NCBI GenBank assembly: GCA_027035765.1
Contig: JALVUD010000044.1
Location: forward strand, 1-64,000
Length of the DNA stretch: 64,000 nt
From: Campylobacteraceae bacterium
GTDB lineage: Bacteria; Campylobacterota; Campylobacteria; Campylobacterales; Sulfurovaceae
Reading direction: 5' to 3'
The notes beneath the pieces were generated by a model. That model worked only from the letters and a program-made list of their open reading frames with translations, had not been told where the DNA came from and made no database searches. Numbering within the stretch: the stretch's first letter is position 1; every line of letters starts with the position of its first letter. Shown here in pieces: positions 18,269 through 27,053 of the stretch. Position numbers and translations under genes: made by a program.

Positions 18269-19702
18269 ATGGGCAAATTTGTCAACAATATCGAAGAGTT
18301 CTTTGCGTTCTGCAAAGAGAATGAAGTAGAGTTCGTCGACTTCCGTTTCACCGACATCAAGGGAGCCTGGCACCATATCACCTACTGCCTCGACGCCATC
18401 AGCGCCGAGACACTGGAGAACGGTATCCCCTTCGACGGAAGCTCCATCGAGGCCTGGCAGCCCATCAACCAGTCGGACATGATCCTCAAGCCCGACGTTC
18501 CCACCGCCTTCCTCGATCCCTTTACCGCCGATCCCACCATCGTCGTCTTCTGTGATGTCTTCGACATCTACAAGGGTGATCTCTATGAGAAGTGCCCCCG
18601 TTCCATCGCCAAAAAGGCACTCAAGCATCTGGCCGAGACCGGTATCGGCGATGTCGCCTACTTCGGTCCCGAAAACGAATTTTTCATTTTTGACAACGTG
18701 GTCATCAAGGATGAGATCAACGAGTCTTATTACCGTCTCGACAGCGACGAAGGTGAGTGGAGCGACGACGCCCAGTACGAAGATGTGATCAACACCGGTC
18801 ACCGCCCCCGGACCAAGGGAGGCTACTTCCCCGTCATGCCCACCGACTCCACTGTCGATCTACGGGCCGAGATGGTCCAGATCATGCAGGAGATCGGTCT
18901 CGAGGTCGTTCTGCACCACCACGAAGTGGCTCAGGCCCAGGCAGAAATCGGTGTCAAGTTCGGTGACTTGATCGAAGCAGCCGACAATGTCCAGAAGTAC
19001 AAGTATGTCGTCAAGATGGTTGCCCACCTCAACGGCAAAACCGCCACCTTCATGCCCAAACCCCTCTACAACGACAACGGTAACGGTATGCACGTTCACC
19101 AGTCCATCTGGAAAGAGGGTAAAAACCTCTTCTTCCAGTCCGGCGAATATGCCAACCTGAGCAAGACTGCCCTGGATTACCTCAGCGGTATCTTCAAGCA
19201 CTCTGCCGCCGTCGCCGCTATCACCAACGCCACCACCAACAGCTATCGCCGTCTGCTCCCCGGTTTCGAAGCGCCCCGGATCCTGACCTACTCCAGCCAG
19301 AACCGCTCCGCCGCCTGCCGGATCCCCTACGGTGCCGGTGAAGCTGCCACCCGCCTGGAGACCCGCTTCCCCGACAGCAGCGCCAACCCCTATCTCTGCT
19401 TCGCGGCCCTGATGATGGCAGGCCTCGACGGTATCAAAGCCGGCGGTTACGAGCTGGTCGGACCCGTCAACGAGGACCTCTTCGAACTCACCCGCGACGA
19501 CCTCAAAGAGCGCAAGATCCCCGAGCTTCCCGACACCCTGCGTGATGCCCTGCAGGCTCTCGAGGTCGATCACGACTTCCTGGCTCCCGTCTTCAGCAAA
19601 GAGTTCATCGAGACCTACATCGACTACAAGTTCGAAACCCAGGTCATCCCCGTCGAAGGACGCCCCACGCCCTTCGAAGTCAAGAGCACCTTCAGCTGCT
19701 AA
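18269..19702 (+). CDS. glnA: Type I glutamine synthetase, adenylylation Tyr replaced by Phe
   Basis: GlnA makes glutamine from glutamate, ammonia and ATP in the cytoplasm and is the main ammonia-assimilating enzyme. The 477-residue protein has the GSI landmarks: [10 protein letters not shown] (~55), [11 protein letters not shown] (metal Glu, ~132), [12 protein letters not shown] (~271) and [31 protein letters not shown] (~345-375, substrate Arg and Glu). At the adenylylation loop, where enterobacterial GS has NLYDLP, this protein has EDLFEL with Phe at 405, so control by GlnE-type adenylylation is not possible at that site. H. pylori GS is known for the same substitution. A strong AGGAGG site precedes the start and a good terminator follows. 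Confidence 0.97.
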   Translation: MGKFVNNIEEFFAFCKENEVEFVDFRFTDIKGAWHHITYCLDAISAETLENGIPFDGSSIEAWQPINQSDMILKPDVPTAFLDPFTADPTIVVFCDVFDIYKGDLYEKCPRSIAKKALKHLAETGIGDVAYFGPENEFFIFDNVVIKDEINESYYRLDSDEGEWSDDAQYEDVINTGHRPRTKGGYFPVMPTDSTVDLRAEMVQIMQEIGLEVVLHHHEVAQAQAEIGVKFGDLIEAADNVQKYKYVVKMVAHLNGKTATFMPKPLYNDNGNGMHVHQSIWKEGKNLFFQSGEYANLSKTALDYLSGIFKHSAAVAAITNATTNSYRRLLPGFEAPRILTYSSQNRSAACRIPYGAGEAATRLETRFPDSSANPYLCFAALMMAGLDGIKAGGYELVGPVNEDLFELTRDDLKERKIPELPDTLRDALQALEVDHDFLAPVFSKEFIETYIDYKFETQVIPVEGRPTPFEVKSTFSC

Positions 19703-19710
19703 GGCTTTTT

Positions 19711-19736
19711 CTCCGGATCTCGTCCGGAGGATTTTT
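19711..19736 (+). terminator. Rho-independent terminator of glnA
   Basis: A perfect 7-bp stem CTCCGGA / TCCGGAG (19711-19717 and 19723-19729) with a 5-base loop is followed by GATTTTT. It begins 9 bases after the glnA stop codon. Confidence 0.8.
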
Positions 19737-20067
19737 CAAACTATTTTATCACTCTGATCCAAAATAGTCTTTCCATAGAGCCTCAACTTGTAAAGACAAT
19801 GATCCTTCTATATCTTCAGATAGTCCTATCACTTTCAATAACAATATCAATTGTTTGATGGAAATTTACTTTCAATGCTTTGAAAATGCATACGGCCATT
19901 TTTTTTGTTATTTTTTCTCAATTTTATATACTCGATGCGCAAATCCTGTCTGATAAATTTCAAGTTAAATTTTTATGTTGATATGTTTCTTATTTTAGGT
20001 GTTTTTTTATTATAATGATTCGTTGGATTTTAGAAAATCCGATAAAAAAAAATCAAAAGGGAACGGA
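19737..20067. other. AT-rich gap without a recognisable gene
   Basis: About 330 bases between the glnA terminator and the lipoprotein start. It is much richer in A and T than the surrounding genes and full of stop codons in all frames. Besides a TATAAT at 20011 I see no ORF, RNA gene or repeat. Confidence 0.6.
20011..20016 (+). promoter_or_regulatory. Candidate -10 box of the lipoprotein gene
   Basis: A TATAAT sits 51 bases upstream of the lipoprotein ATG, just after a T-tract (GTTTTTTTAT), which is the typical upstream context of promoters in this phylum. Confidence 0.5.
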
Positions 20068-20619
20068 ATGAAATATATGTTTCACGGTTTCATCGTGCTT
20101 ATCGCTATGATAGGATTAAGCGGTTGCGCCAACAAAGTACAGGCATATGCTGTGTCAACAGAGAATCTGCTCACACTCAAAGGACTGGCAAATAAAGCAA
20201 ACAAGATTAATGTAGGTGAGTTTACGGATTCGGGTAAAAACGAAAAAATGGTGATGTGCCGTCTGGCTACGCCGGTTGGTACACCGAGGGGTGAAACTTT
20301 TGCGTCTTATATCCAAAATGCATTCAAAAAAGAGCTGATTATTTCCAATATGTATGATCCGCATGCCAAAAATACCATTACCGTTAATCTCAATAAAATT
20401 TATGGAAGTACGATGCTGGGCAATGCGTTCTGGTCGTTTGATGTTACGGTCAAATCCAGTAACGGAAAAAGCTACAATATAAAGTCGAAATATGACTATG
20501 AGTCAAGCTTCTCTGCCATGTCCGCATGTAGCGAAATGCAAAGATCTTTCCCTCTGGCGGTTCAGAAACTTATAGGCGATATTATCCATCATCCCAAATT
20601 TGTCGAACTGACAAAATAA
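20068..20619 (+). CDS. Lipoprotein of unknown function, AT-rich gene
   Basis: The ATG at 20068 is chosen because AAAAGGGAACGG precedes it and it begins a lipoprotein signal peptide: MKYMFHGFIVLIAMIGLSGCANK, with LSGC as lipobox and Cys20 as the lipidated residue. The mature ~164 residues are not recognised. They contain a GEFTDSGKNEKMVMCRLATPV segment and a plausible beta-rich C-terminal part (FWSFDVTVKSSNGKSYNIKS), faintly like small lipoproteins that assemble in the outer membrane. The gene is visibly more AT-rich than its neighbours, which hints at transfer or relaxed constraint. It stands alone, with its own promoter-like sequence and a hairpin after the stop. Confidence 0.75.
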   Translation: MKYMFHGFIVLIAMIGLSGCANKVQAYAVSTENLLTLKGLANKANKINVGEFTDSGKNEKMVMCRLATPVGTPRGETFASYIQNAFKKELIISNMYDPHAKNTITVNLNKIYGSTMLGNAFWSFDVTVKSSNGKSYNIKSKYDYESSFSAMSACSEMQRSFPLAVQKLIGDIIHHPKFVELTK

Positions 20620-20628
20620 CAAGTTTTT

Positions 20629-20657
20629 TGAGGCGAACCTTTTCTCCATTCGCCTCA
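20629..20657. other. 9-bp perfect hairpin after the lipoprotein gene
   Basis: TGAGGCGAA / TTCGCCTCA with an 11-base loop begins 9 bases after the stop codon. It has no downstream T-run on the plus strand, so it is either a stability hairpin or an atypical terminator. Confidence 0.5.
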
Positions 20658-20808
20658 CTACCTTCCTGCATTATCCCTGAACACAGAAAGTAAATTTTTC
20701 TTATATTCGGATGCTGCCCATTCTTGAAAGTATCATTCGCTTTGCAAGTTCACGGTATTGTTCGCTATCAGATTGGAACAATAACTGTCGATACTTGGGT
20801 TCAGGAGT

Positions 20809-21129
20809 TTAAAACAACTGCACCATCGCCATATAGGCCGCCGTCCCACCGAAGATCGAGATAAGATAATTGCCGAAAAGGCGGTGCAGCGGCATCGTCA
20901 CGGCGATCCCTCCCAGCTCTTTGAGCCCATAAGGAGCAGTGGTAAAATCCACCGAGGCCAGCGTATAGAAGATCAGGATCGTCAGAATAATCGGCGGAAA
21001 ATTCTCTTCGACGAAGATCACCGCCCGTGGCGGCCGACGGCGGGAAAAGAAGAGGAAGGGCGCTATCCGGGTCAGTAGGTTGGCCAGAGCCATCACCGCC
21101 ACGGCTTCCCAGATCCAGAGTTCATTCAT
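20809..21129 (-). CDS. azlD: AzlD-family branched-chain amino acid exporter small subunit
   Basis: A 106-residue protein with four hydrophobic segments and the AzlD signature NLLTRIAPFLFFSRRRPP after the first one. AzlD is the small partner of AzlC (as in YgaH/YgaZ), together exporting branched-chain amino acids such as valine across the inner membrane. The ATG overlaps the 3' end of azlC by 8 bp, the usual arrangement of this pair. Identity rests on family features and context; the exported substrate is inferred. Confidence 0.85.
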   Translation of the reverse strand: MNELWIWEAVAVMALANLLTRIAPFLFFSRRRPPRAVIFVEENFPPIILTILIFYTLASVDFTTAPYGLKELGGIAVTMPLHRLFGNYLISIFGGTAAYMAMVQLF

Positions 21130-21823
21130 GGCTCTCCTCCCCTTTTTCCAGCTTTTGCCGCAGAGCGAACATTCCCAGCAGCGCCAGACCGATGGCGGTG
21201 ATCAGCATCCGATCTTTGCTGACCAGTGCCAGCGCGATCAACGAAGCCCCCGCTCCGATAAAGAAAGGGAGAAGATCCCGGCGCCTTTTGTACTGTTCCA
21301 TCGCCAAAACCACAAAAAGCGCCGTCAGGGAAAAGTCGAGCCCCCGGGTGTCGAAACGGACCATCCCGCCGAAAAGCGCCCCCGCCAGCGTCCCTCCGAC
21401 CCAGTAGCTCTGATTCAAAGCCGCCAAGAAGAAGAGATACCAGCGCCGCTTGAGCTGCGGATCCTCCGGCAGCGTGGTCATCAGCGCATAGGTTTCGTCT
21501 GTCAAAGCAAAGATAAGATAAGGGCGAAGTTTCCCCGCTTTTTTGAACTTTTTCAACAGGGAGAGGCCGTAAAAGGCCTGGCGGATGTTGACGAAAATCG
21601 AAGCGACAAAGATCTCTCCCATTCCCGCTTTGGCCTGGAAAAACCCCAGAGCCAGGAACTGCAGAGCACCCGCATAGATCACCAACGACATCGCCACCGG
21701 CACTATCCAGGGATACCCCTGACTGGTCATCAGCAATCCGAAAGCGAAGCCCAGGACGCTGTAGCCCATCATCACCGGTATCGAGGCTTTGAAAGCGGCA
21801 CGAAATTCCCGATGGTATCTCAT
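21122..21823 (-). CDS. azlC: AzlC-family branched-chain amino acid exporter large subunit
   Basis: A 233-residue polytopic membrane protein that opens with FRAAFKASIPVMMGYSVLGFAFGLL, the AzlC family signature, and has LQFLALGFFQA and SIFVNIRQAFYGLSL further on. The start at 21823 has AAAAGG 6 bases upstream; an in-frame start 14 codons earlier is possible but lacks a good site. With AzlD it forms an exporter for branched-chain amino acids. The azlCD pair is a two-gene unit with no regulator next to it. Confidence 0.87.
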   Translation of the reverse strand: MRYHREFRAAFKASIPVMMGYSVLGFAFGLLMTSQGYPWIVPVAMSLVIYAGALQFLALGFFQAKAGMGEIFVASIFVNIRQAFYGLSLLKKFKKAGKLRPYLIFALTDETYALMTTLPEDPQLKRRWYLFFLAALNQSYWVGGTLAGALFGGMVRFDTRGLDFSLTALFVVLAMEQYKRRRDLLPFFIGAGASLIALALVSKDRMLITAIGLALLGMFALRQKLEKGEESHE

Positions 21824-22042
21824 CCTGGCCTTTTCTGTAGGAAATTTGAAGTACCATATTAGCAAAAATCACCATAAAATGGAATCTGTAATAGAGGAAT
21901 AGGGTTTTGTTCTCCTCTCCCCAAAAACACATTTTCGAGTATCAGAGCGTCCCGTGACAATATCTGTGCGGGCACCGGAGGATCATTACAGACATCCTGC
22001 ATTCAAAACCTTGTGATAGAATTGAAAGAAAAGGGAGTTGTC

Positions 22043-23146
22043 GTGGCCGGCCATTGCGATCTTTCGATCTTTCATCCCGATGATCCCTGGACCCTGGGGG
22101 TCGAATTGGAGGTACGCCTCATCGATGCGGAGACTATGAAACCGGCCAACCGCTCCCCCTACATCTTCGAACATCTTCCTGAACAGCTGCGGCCCCATGT
22201 CCACCAGGAGCTTCTGCAGTCGATGGTGGAGATTGTTACTCCGGTCTGCGGCACTCCGACTGAAGCGACCGATTTTGTCATGAAAACCCTGGCGGAACTG
22301 ACCCGGATCGGTGCGGCGGAAAATATCGCTCTGGCCGCCCTGGCCACCCATCCCTTCGAACGCAAAGAGGACAACAAACGTTTCGAGGATCCCCGTTACG
22401 AGGCCTTTGCCCGGGAACTTCAGGTGGTCCTGCGCAATTTTCTCATCAGTGGATTACACATCCATGTGGCCATGCCCAATGACGAAACCGCCATCCGGGC
22501 CTACAATGCCACTATCAACTATCTTCCGATCTTTCTTGCCCTCTCCGCCAATTCCCCTTTTCATCTGGGAGAGGATACCGGCCTGCAATCCTACCGCAGC
22601 AAAATCTTCGAGCGGCTTCCGCGGGCGGGAATCCCCGAATATTTCGGTAGTTACCGTGAGTACTGCAGCCTGATGGGGCAGCTCTACGCCACGGGGACGA
22701 TCCAGAGCGCCAAGGATGTCTGGTGGGATGTACGCATCCATCAGGGCTTCGGCACGGTAGAGCTGCGGGTCTGCGATGCTTTCTACGACCAAGAGAGGGT
22801 GCGGCTCATCGTGGCTTTCTACCAGGCCCTGCTGCACCACATCACCCAGTACCCCGTGGGACGGGTCTATACCCAGATCAGCAAACAGAACAAATGGAAC
22901 GCCGTCCGCCACGGGATGAAGGCGAATTTCATCGAAGGGGACCGGGTCCTGCCCCTGCGGGAGAAAGCCCACGAACTGGTCAACGATCTGGAGCACTCCG
23001 GCAGTTTCGAGGCCCTGGGAACGGCTGCGGAGGTCGAGGCGCTCCATGAATTGATCGAGCGGGAGACTATCGCCCGGAAACTACGCCGGATCTACGAAGA
23101 GACCGGGGATTTCAAAGCGGTGATCCGCGAAGAGCTGATTGGATAA
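22043..23146 (+). CDS. YbdK-type carboxylate-amine ligase (GCS2 family)
   Basis: A 367-residue member of the GCS2 glutamate-cysteine-ligase-like family. Motifs: TLGVELEVRLID, HQELLQSMVEIVTPVC, ISGLHIHVAMP, LALSANSPF and WWDVRIHQGFGTVELRVCD, which line the ATP/Mg and amino acid site. E. coli YbdK has weak glutamate-cysteine ligase activity, and its true role is uncertain; the same caution applies here. I prefer the GTG at 22043 because AAGGGAG lies 5 bases upstream; another in-frame GTG at 22013 has no ribosome site. It stands just upstream of gamma-glutamyltransferase, so a link to gamma-glutamyl peptides is tempting but unproven. Confidence 0.87.
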   Translation: MAGHCDLSIFHPDDPWTLGVELEVRLIDAETMKPANRSPYIFEHLPEQLRPHVHQELLQSMVEIVTPVCGTPTEATDFVMKTLAELTRIGAAENIALAALATHPFERKEDNKRFEDPRYEAFARELQVVLRNFLISGLHIHVAMPNDETAIRAYNATINYLPIFLALSANSPFHLGEDTGLQSYRSKIFERLPRAGIPEYFGSYREYCSLMGQLYATGTIQSAKDVWWDVRIHQGFGTVELRVCDAFYDQERVRLIVAFYQALLHHITQYPVGRVYTQISKQNKWNAVRHGMKANFIEGDRVLPLREKAHELVNDLEHSGSFEALGTAAEVEALHELIERETIARKLRRIYEETGDFKAVIREELIG

Positions 23147-23252
23147 GAGTCGCAAGTGCAGGTGCAGATCAAATGCGCCACCAGGCAAACGCATCCGAAG
23201 CACTTTCGACCGCATAAAATGAGATAAAATGAAGAGTTTGGAAAGCTCCGTC

Positions 23253-23323
23253 ATTCCGGGCTTGACCCGGAATCCAGGGCTTAAATACCTATCACACCGT
23301 GGATCCCGAATCGAGTTCGGGAT
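23253..23323. repeat. Paired inverted repeats, ATTCCGGGTC/ATCCCGAA type
   Basis: Two palindromes within 71 bp: ATTCCGGGCTTGACCCGGAAT (23253-23273) and ATCCCGAATCGAGTTCGGGAT (23303-23323), flanked by CGTC and GACG. A relative stands at 37858-37878. This CGTCATTCCGGG ... CCCGAATGACG type is a familiar dispersed intergenic repeat in many proteobacteria; its job is unknown. Confidence 0.85.
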
Positions 23324-23420
23324 GACGATGACTGATAGATCGTTTCGGTTTTCCAGAGCACACAAATAGAAAGAAACGTAACACGTAACACCTAACACTC
23401 AGCACAAAAAAAGGAGCACA

Positions 23421-24974
23421 ATGACCCAAGGAGTGATCGCTGCCGGAGACCGGCTCACCGCCCGGGCGGGGGCTCGGATCCTCGAAGAGGGAGGCAACGC
23501 CTTCGACGCCGCCTGTGCTGCGATGCTGGCGGCTCCCCTGTGCGAGCCCATGCTCACCAGTCTGGGGGGCGGAGGATTCATGCTGACCCATCGAACCGGG
23601 GAAGATCCGCGGCTTTACGACTTTTTCGTGGATGTTCCCCCTAAGCGGGTGGAGGAGCCGGACTTTTTCCCTATCTATGTCGATTTCGGCACAGCAGTCC
23701 AGGAGTTTCATATCGGTGCCGGTGCCACGGCGGTCCCGGGGATGATCGCCGGGATCGACCGGATCCACCGGGAACTGGGACGGCTGCCTATGGAGCAAAT
23801 CGTCGCTCCCGCTGTGGAATATGCCAGAGAGGGGATTCGGCTAACAAGCCTGCAGGCGAGTTTCGTCAAGCTGCTGGAGCCCATTCTGCGCTCTACCGAA
23901 GGTTCTCGGGCTCTCTACGTACCCGGCGATGAACTCCTGGATGATTCCCGGCCCGTCACCAACCCCGACTATGCCGATTTTCTGGAAGCCTTTGCCCGGG
24001 AGGGGGCCAATCTCTTCTACCGGGGTGAGATCGCCCAGCGTCTTGACCGGCTCTACCGGGAACACGGAGGTCTGCTGCGGCGGGAGGATCTGGAGAACTA
24101 CCGGGTGGAAGTGCGAAAGCATGTCGAGTTCGACTACCGGGGATACCGCATCGCCACCAACCCGCCCCCCTCGGCGGGAGGCATCCTCATCGCCTTTACC
24201 CTGAAGATGCTGGAGAATTCCACAGCCGAGAGCTCCTACAGCCTGGAGTATGTCCGGGAGCTGATCGAATCGATGGCGGTAACGGCGGAGTTTCGCCAAA
24301 CCCATGTCGATCCCCATCTCCACGATGAAGGGCTGCGGGAGATTCTGGAAAACGGCGAACTGCTTTCCCATTATCTGCTGAGCCTCCAGAGCCGCCTCAA
24401 CCTCTGGGGCAACACCACTCACCTGAGCGTCATCGACGCTGAGGGCAACGCCGCCAGCGTCACCTCCACCAACGGCGAGGGTAGCGGTGTCGTCGCCCCC
24501 GGTACTGGGATCATGATGAATAATATGCTGGGAGAGGAGGATCTCAATCCTCACGGCTTCTTCCGCTGGCCCGCCGGAGTGCGCCTCCCTTCCATGATGG
24601 CGCCGACGATGGCCTTCGACCGTGACGGAGCCCCCGCACTCATCCTGGGCAGCGCCGGCTCCAACCGGATCCGCAGTGCCATTGTGGAGGTGACGGAGCG
24701 TTATCTACGCTTCGGCAAGAGTATCCAGGCAGCGATCGACGCTCCCCGCATCCATTTTGAAAGGGGAGAGGTCTTCGTCGAGCCCGGCTACGATCCTTTG
24801 ATTCTCGAAGCGGTTCGGGAACGCTACCCCATCACCCTCTTCGACGAGCCGAGCCTCTTCTTCGGCGGGGTCAACGCCGTCACAGGGGATTTTCAGGGCG
24901 GATCCGATTCACGTCGCGGCGGCGCGGTGATCCGTGTGAGTGAAGAGGTGACAACTCTCAAGAGTATAGAGTAA
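23421..24974 (+). CDS. ggt: Gamma-glutamyltransferase, apparently without signal peptide
   Basis: GGT is an Ntn-hydrolase that cuts itself into two chains and transfers or hydrolyses gamma-glutamyl groups of glutamine, glutathione and similar compounds. The self-cleavage site is NTTHLSVID with catalytic Thr at 332, followed by the small-chain motifs TSTNGEGSG, APGTGIMMNNML and GSAGSNRIRSAI. The 517-residue protein starts directly with the catalytic-fold segment (MTQGVIAAGDRLTARAG). There is no signal peptide, unlike E. coli and H. pylori GGT, which are periplasmic, so this enzyme is probably cytoplasmic. AAAAAAAGGAGC precedes the ATG. It follows the YbdK-like gene by 274 bp of repeat-bearing DNA. 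Confidence 0.92.
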   Translation: MTQGVIAAGDRLTARAGARILEEGGNAFDAACAAMLAAPLCEPMLTSLGGGGFMLTHRTGEDPRLYDFFVDVPPKRVEEPDFFPIYVDFGTAVQEFHIGAGATAVPGMIAGIDRIHRELGRLPMEQIVAPAVEYAREGIRLTSLQASFVKLLEPILRSTEGSRALYVPGDELLDDSRPVTNPDYADFLEAFAREGANLFYRGEIAQRLDRLYREHGGLLRREDLENYRVEVRKHVEFDYRGYRIATNPPPSAGGILIAFTLKMLENSTAESSYSLEYVRELIESMAVTAEFRQTHVDPHLHDEGLREILENGELLSHYLLSLQSRLNLWGNTTHLSVIDAEGNAASVTSTNGEGSGVVAPGTGIMMNNMLGEEDLNPHGFFRWPAGVRLPSMMAPTMAFDRDGAPALILGSAGSNRIRSAIVEVTERYLRFGKSIQAAIDAPRIHFERGEVFVEPGYDPLILEAVRERYPITLFDEPSLFFGGVNAVTGDFQGGSDSRRGGAVIRVSEEVTTLKSIE

Positions 24975-25025
24975 AATCCCGATACCCAATACACCAATCC
25001 ATCAATAACGTCACCCAGAGTGACT

Positions 25026-26354
25026 ATGATTACCAAAGGAATTTTTGTGCATCACTTCGCCCCCGAAATCCTCCTCATCACCATCCTGAGCCTGGTGGTC
25101 CTCTCCGACGCCCTGGCGGCACGGCTCCGGATCCCCTCGGTCTTTCTGCTGCTTCTGGGTTCCTTCGCCGTCTATACCTGGTTCCGGGTCGCGGTCCCCA
25201 TCGACCTGAAGGAGCATTTCGATACGGTGATACTCTTCTGTATCCCGCTGATCTTCATGGGGGATGCTCTGCATCTGCATTTCTCCGATATCCGCAGACA
25301 CGCCTGGGGGATCTTCTACCTGGCGGTGGTGGCAGTGGCCCTCTCGATCGTTGCCGGAGCGAGTCTGGCAGCCTTTGATCTTTTCCCGCAGATCACGCTG
25401 GGGGGCTATGTGGCACTCTTCGCCATCAATATGGCCACCGATGCGGTGAGTGTCCAGTCGGTCCTTTCGCGTTTTTCGGGAGTCAATCATGATGTTAAGG
25501 TCCTCATCGAGGGAGAGTCACTGGGTAACGACGCGACGGCGGTCATCGCCTTTTTCTTCATCGGACTTCCCTGGATGATGCAGGGGCAGATCGATGCCGG
25601 CGGGGCGGCGCTGGATGCGCTGCGGGTCTTCGTTTTCAGTACAGTGATCGGCCTGGGGTTGGGGTATGGATTCCATCTCATGATGAAACTCTACTCCGAC
25701 AAGCGGGGGGAGCTCTTCACCTTTGTCATCGAAGCCTATGCCGCCTATCTGCTGGGGGAGCATTTCCACCTCAGCGGTATCCTGACCCTTATCGTGGCCA
25801 TCGTCTCCACCAAAGCCTGGATCGACCGGGACATCGAGGCGGAGGAGCGCCAGCTCGAACGGAAAAAACGCAGTTTTCTACAGCGGATGAGGCTGTCGGG
25901 CATACTGGCGACGACCAGGGAGCGGCTGGAATATATCTATGAGATGGCCAGCGAGTTCGGCTATATCGCGGCAGTTGTGATCTTTTTCGTCCTGGCGGAG
26001 ATGGTGGACCCGGCCAAGCTCTGGGAGTATCGCCGGGAGATTCTGATCATGTTCGGAGTCACCACGCTGATCCGCGCCCTCAGTATGGCAAAATTCGCCT
26101 GGTTCGGCAATCGTTTCAAAGCGATAAAACCTGTGGGATTCGAGGGATGGTTCATCCTCACCTTCTCGGGAATGAAAGGGGCATTGTCGATCATCCTAGT
26201 CCACATGATCCCCGCCGACTACCCCTACCGGGAACTCTTCGAAACAGTCACTGTGGGGGTGGTGATCCTCTCCATCTTTGTCTACGGGACAGTGCTCTGG
26301 GCCTGGTTTACCTTCCGTCCCAAAGAGAAGGTTCGACTCTTTGAAAAGTCTTGA
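25026..26354 (+). CDS. CPA1-family cation:proton antiporter
   Basis: A roughly 442-residue inner-membrane protein with about 12 hydrophobic segments. It carries the CPA1 ion-binding motifs NMATDAVSVQSVL (the usual ATDPVSV Asp) and the downstream EGESLGNDATAVIAFF, whose Glu and ND pair bind Na+ or K+. It is therefore probably a Na+(K+)/H+ antiporter for pH and ion balance. The cytoplasmic tail is short. The start is uncertain: ATG at 25026 or an in-frame GTG two codons earlier, and neither has a clear ribosome site. It is downstream of ggt on the same strand with a 51-bp gap. Confidence 0.88.
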   Translation: MITKGIFVHHFAPEILLITILSLVVLSDALAARLRIPSVFLLLLGSFAVYTWFRVAVPIDLKEHFDTVILFCIPLIFMGDALHLHFSDIRRHAWGIFYLAVVAVALSIVAGASLAAFDLFPQITLGGYVALFAINMATDAVSVQSVLSRFSGVNHDVKVLIEGESLGNDATAVIAFFFIGLPWMMQGQIDAGGAALDALRVFVFSTVIGLGLGYGFHLMMKLYSDKRGELFTFVIEAYAAYLLGEHFHLSGILTLIVAIVSTKAWIDRDIEAEERQLERKKRSFLQRMRLSGILATTRERLEYIYEMASEFGYIAAVVIFFVLAEMVDPAKLWEYRREILIMFGVTTLIRALSMAKFAWFGNRFKAIKPVGFEGWFILTFSGMKGALSIILVHMIPADYPYRELFETVTVGVVILSIFVYGTVLWAWFTFRPKEKVRLFEKS

Positions 26355-26410
26355 ACAACCGGCCAACTGAATCTCAAATTACTCCAGTGGATATCATCCT
26401 GACATTGGAG

Positions 26411-26449
26411 GCAGGGCTTTAGCCCTGCATTGCGGGACTGAAGTCCCGC
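26411..26449. repeat. Two adjacent perfect palindromes
   Basis: GCAGGGCTTTAGCCCTGC (26411-26428) and GCGGGACTGAAGTCCCGC (26432-26449) lie 3 bases apart in the convergent gap after the antiporter gene. Almost the same pair occurs at 59198-59236, so this is a dispersed composite element and not a gene-specific terminator. Confidence 0.88.
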
Positions 26450-26579
26450 CACAATATAGAAAGAACCACGCCGGGTCGATATGAGCTTTCTACATCATCT
26501 TGAACATGTTTCCGGTTCCAGGAGGTTGTGGGTAAAATGAGCCCTGAATTCCGGATCAAGGCAGAAATGACGAGAGGAT

Positions 26580-26942
26580 CTACGATACAGATTCAGTGTC
26601 CCTCTTGCGGCGCCATTCGTAAAAGATCCATCCCAGCAGCGCAATCCCGATGCCCAGATTGACCCAGCTGCCTCCCTCTTCGAAGAGCTTCTCAAGCAGC
26701 CAATAAACTTTTCGGCCGATCGCTTCCGGTTCCTGCAGCATCCGGGCATGGGCCCAGGCGGCAATCTCCTTCCCCCGCCAAAAGCCGAGTATCTCCGGCA
26801 GGATGAAAAAGAACAGTACACCGAGAATTCCCCAGAGATTGGGAGTGGGTTTGAGGGAACGGGCGCTTTGGCGGATCACCGGATTGGCAGCAGTACGACG
26901 GGCGGCCTCGCTGAGTCTCTTTTTCATAGGCATTTTCCGCAC
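26580..26942 (-). CDS. Small two-helix membrane protein, unknown
   Basis: 120 codons with two clear membrane segments, WGILGVLFFFILPEILGFW and WVNLGIGIALLGWIFYEWRR, joined by a soluble loop of about 45 residues, with a basic N-terminus and a charged tail. I do not recognise the family. The start could also be the second ATG (26933). It lies on the minus strand just downstream of the universal stress gene cluster, so co-transcription is possible although the gap is 111 bp. It is supported mainly by membrane-protein composition and the lack of a better ORF on either strand. Confidence 0.6.
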   Translation of the reverse strand: MRKMPMKKRLSEAARRTAANPVIRQSARSLKPTPNLWGILGVLFFFILPEILGFWRGKEIAAWAHARMLQEPEAIGRKVYWLLEKLFEEGGSWVNLGIGIALLGWIFYEWRRKRDTESVS

Positions 26943-27053
26943 AGGGCAGCGGTCACAAAAAAGAGGGGGATGCGCATGAAGCTCTCTCGTTCTGTCATCG
27001 CTTTATCGACTCGACACGGGAATAGCCGGGAGAATCTGCCGGGACATGTTCTC

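Noticed and set aside
26411-26449. Palindromes read as terminators of the antiporter gene
   Set aside because: There is no T-run, and the same pair occurs at 59198 away from any gene end of that direction.
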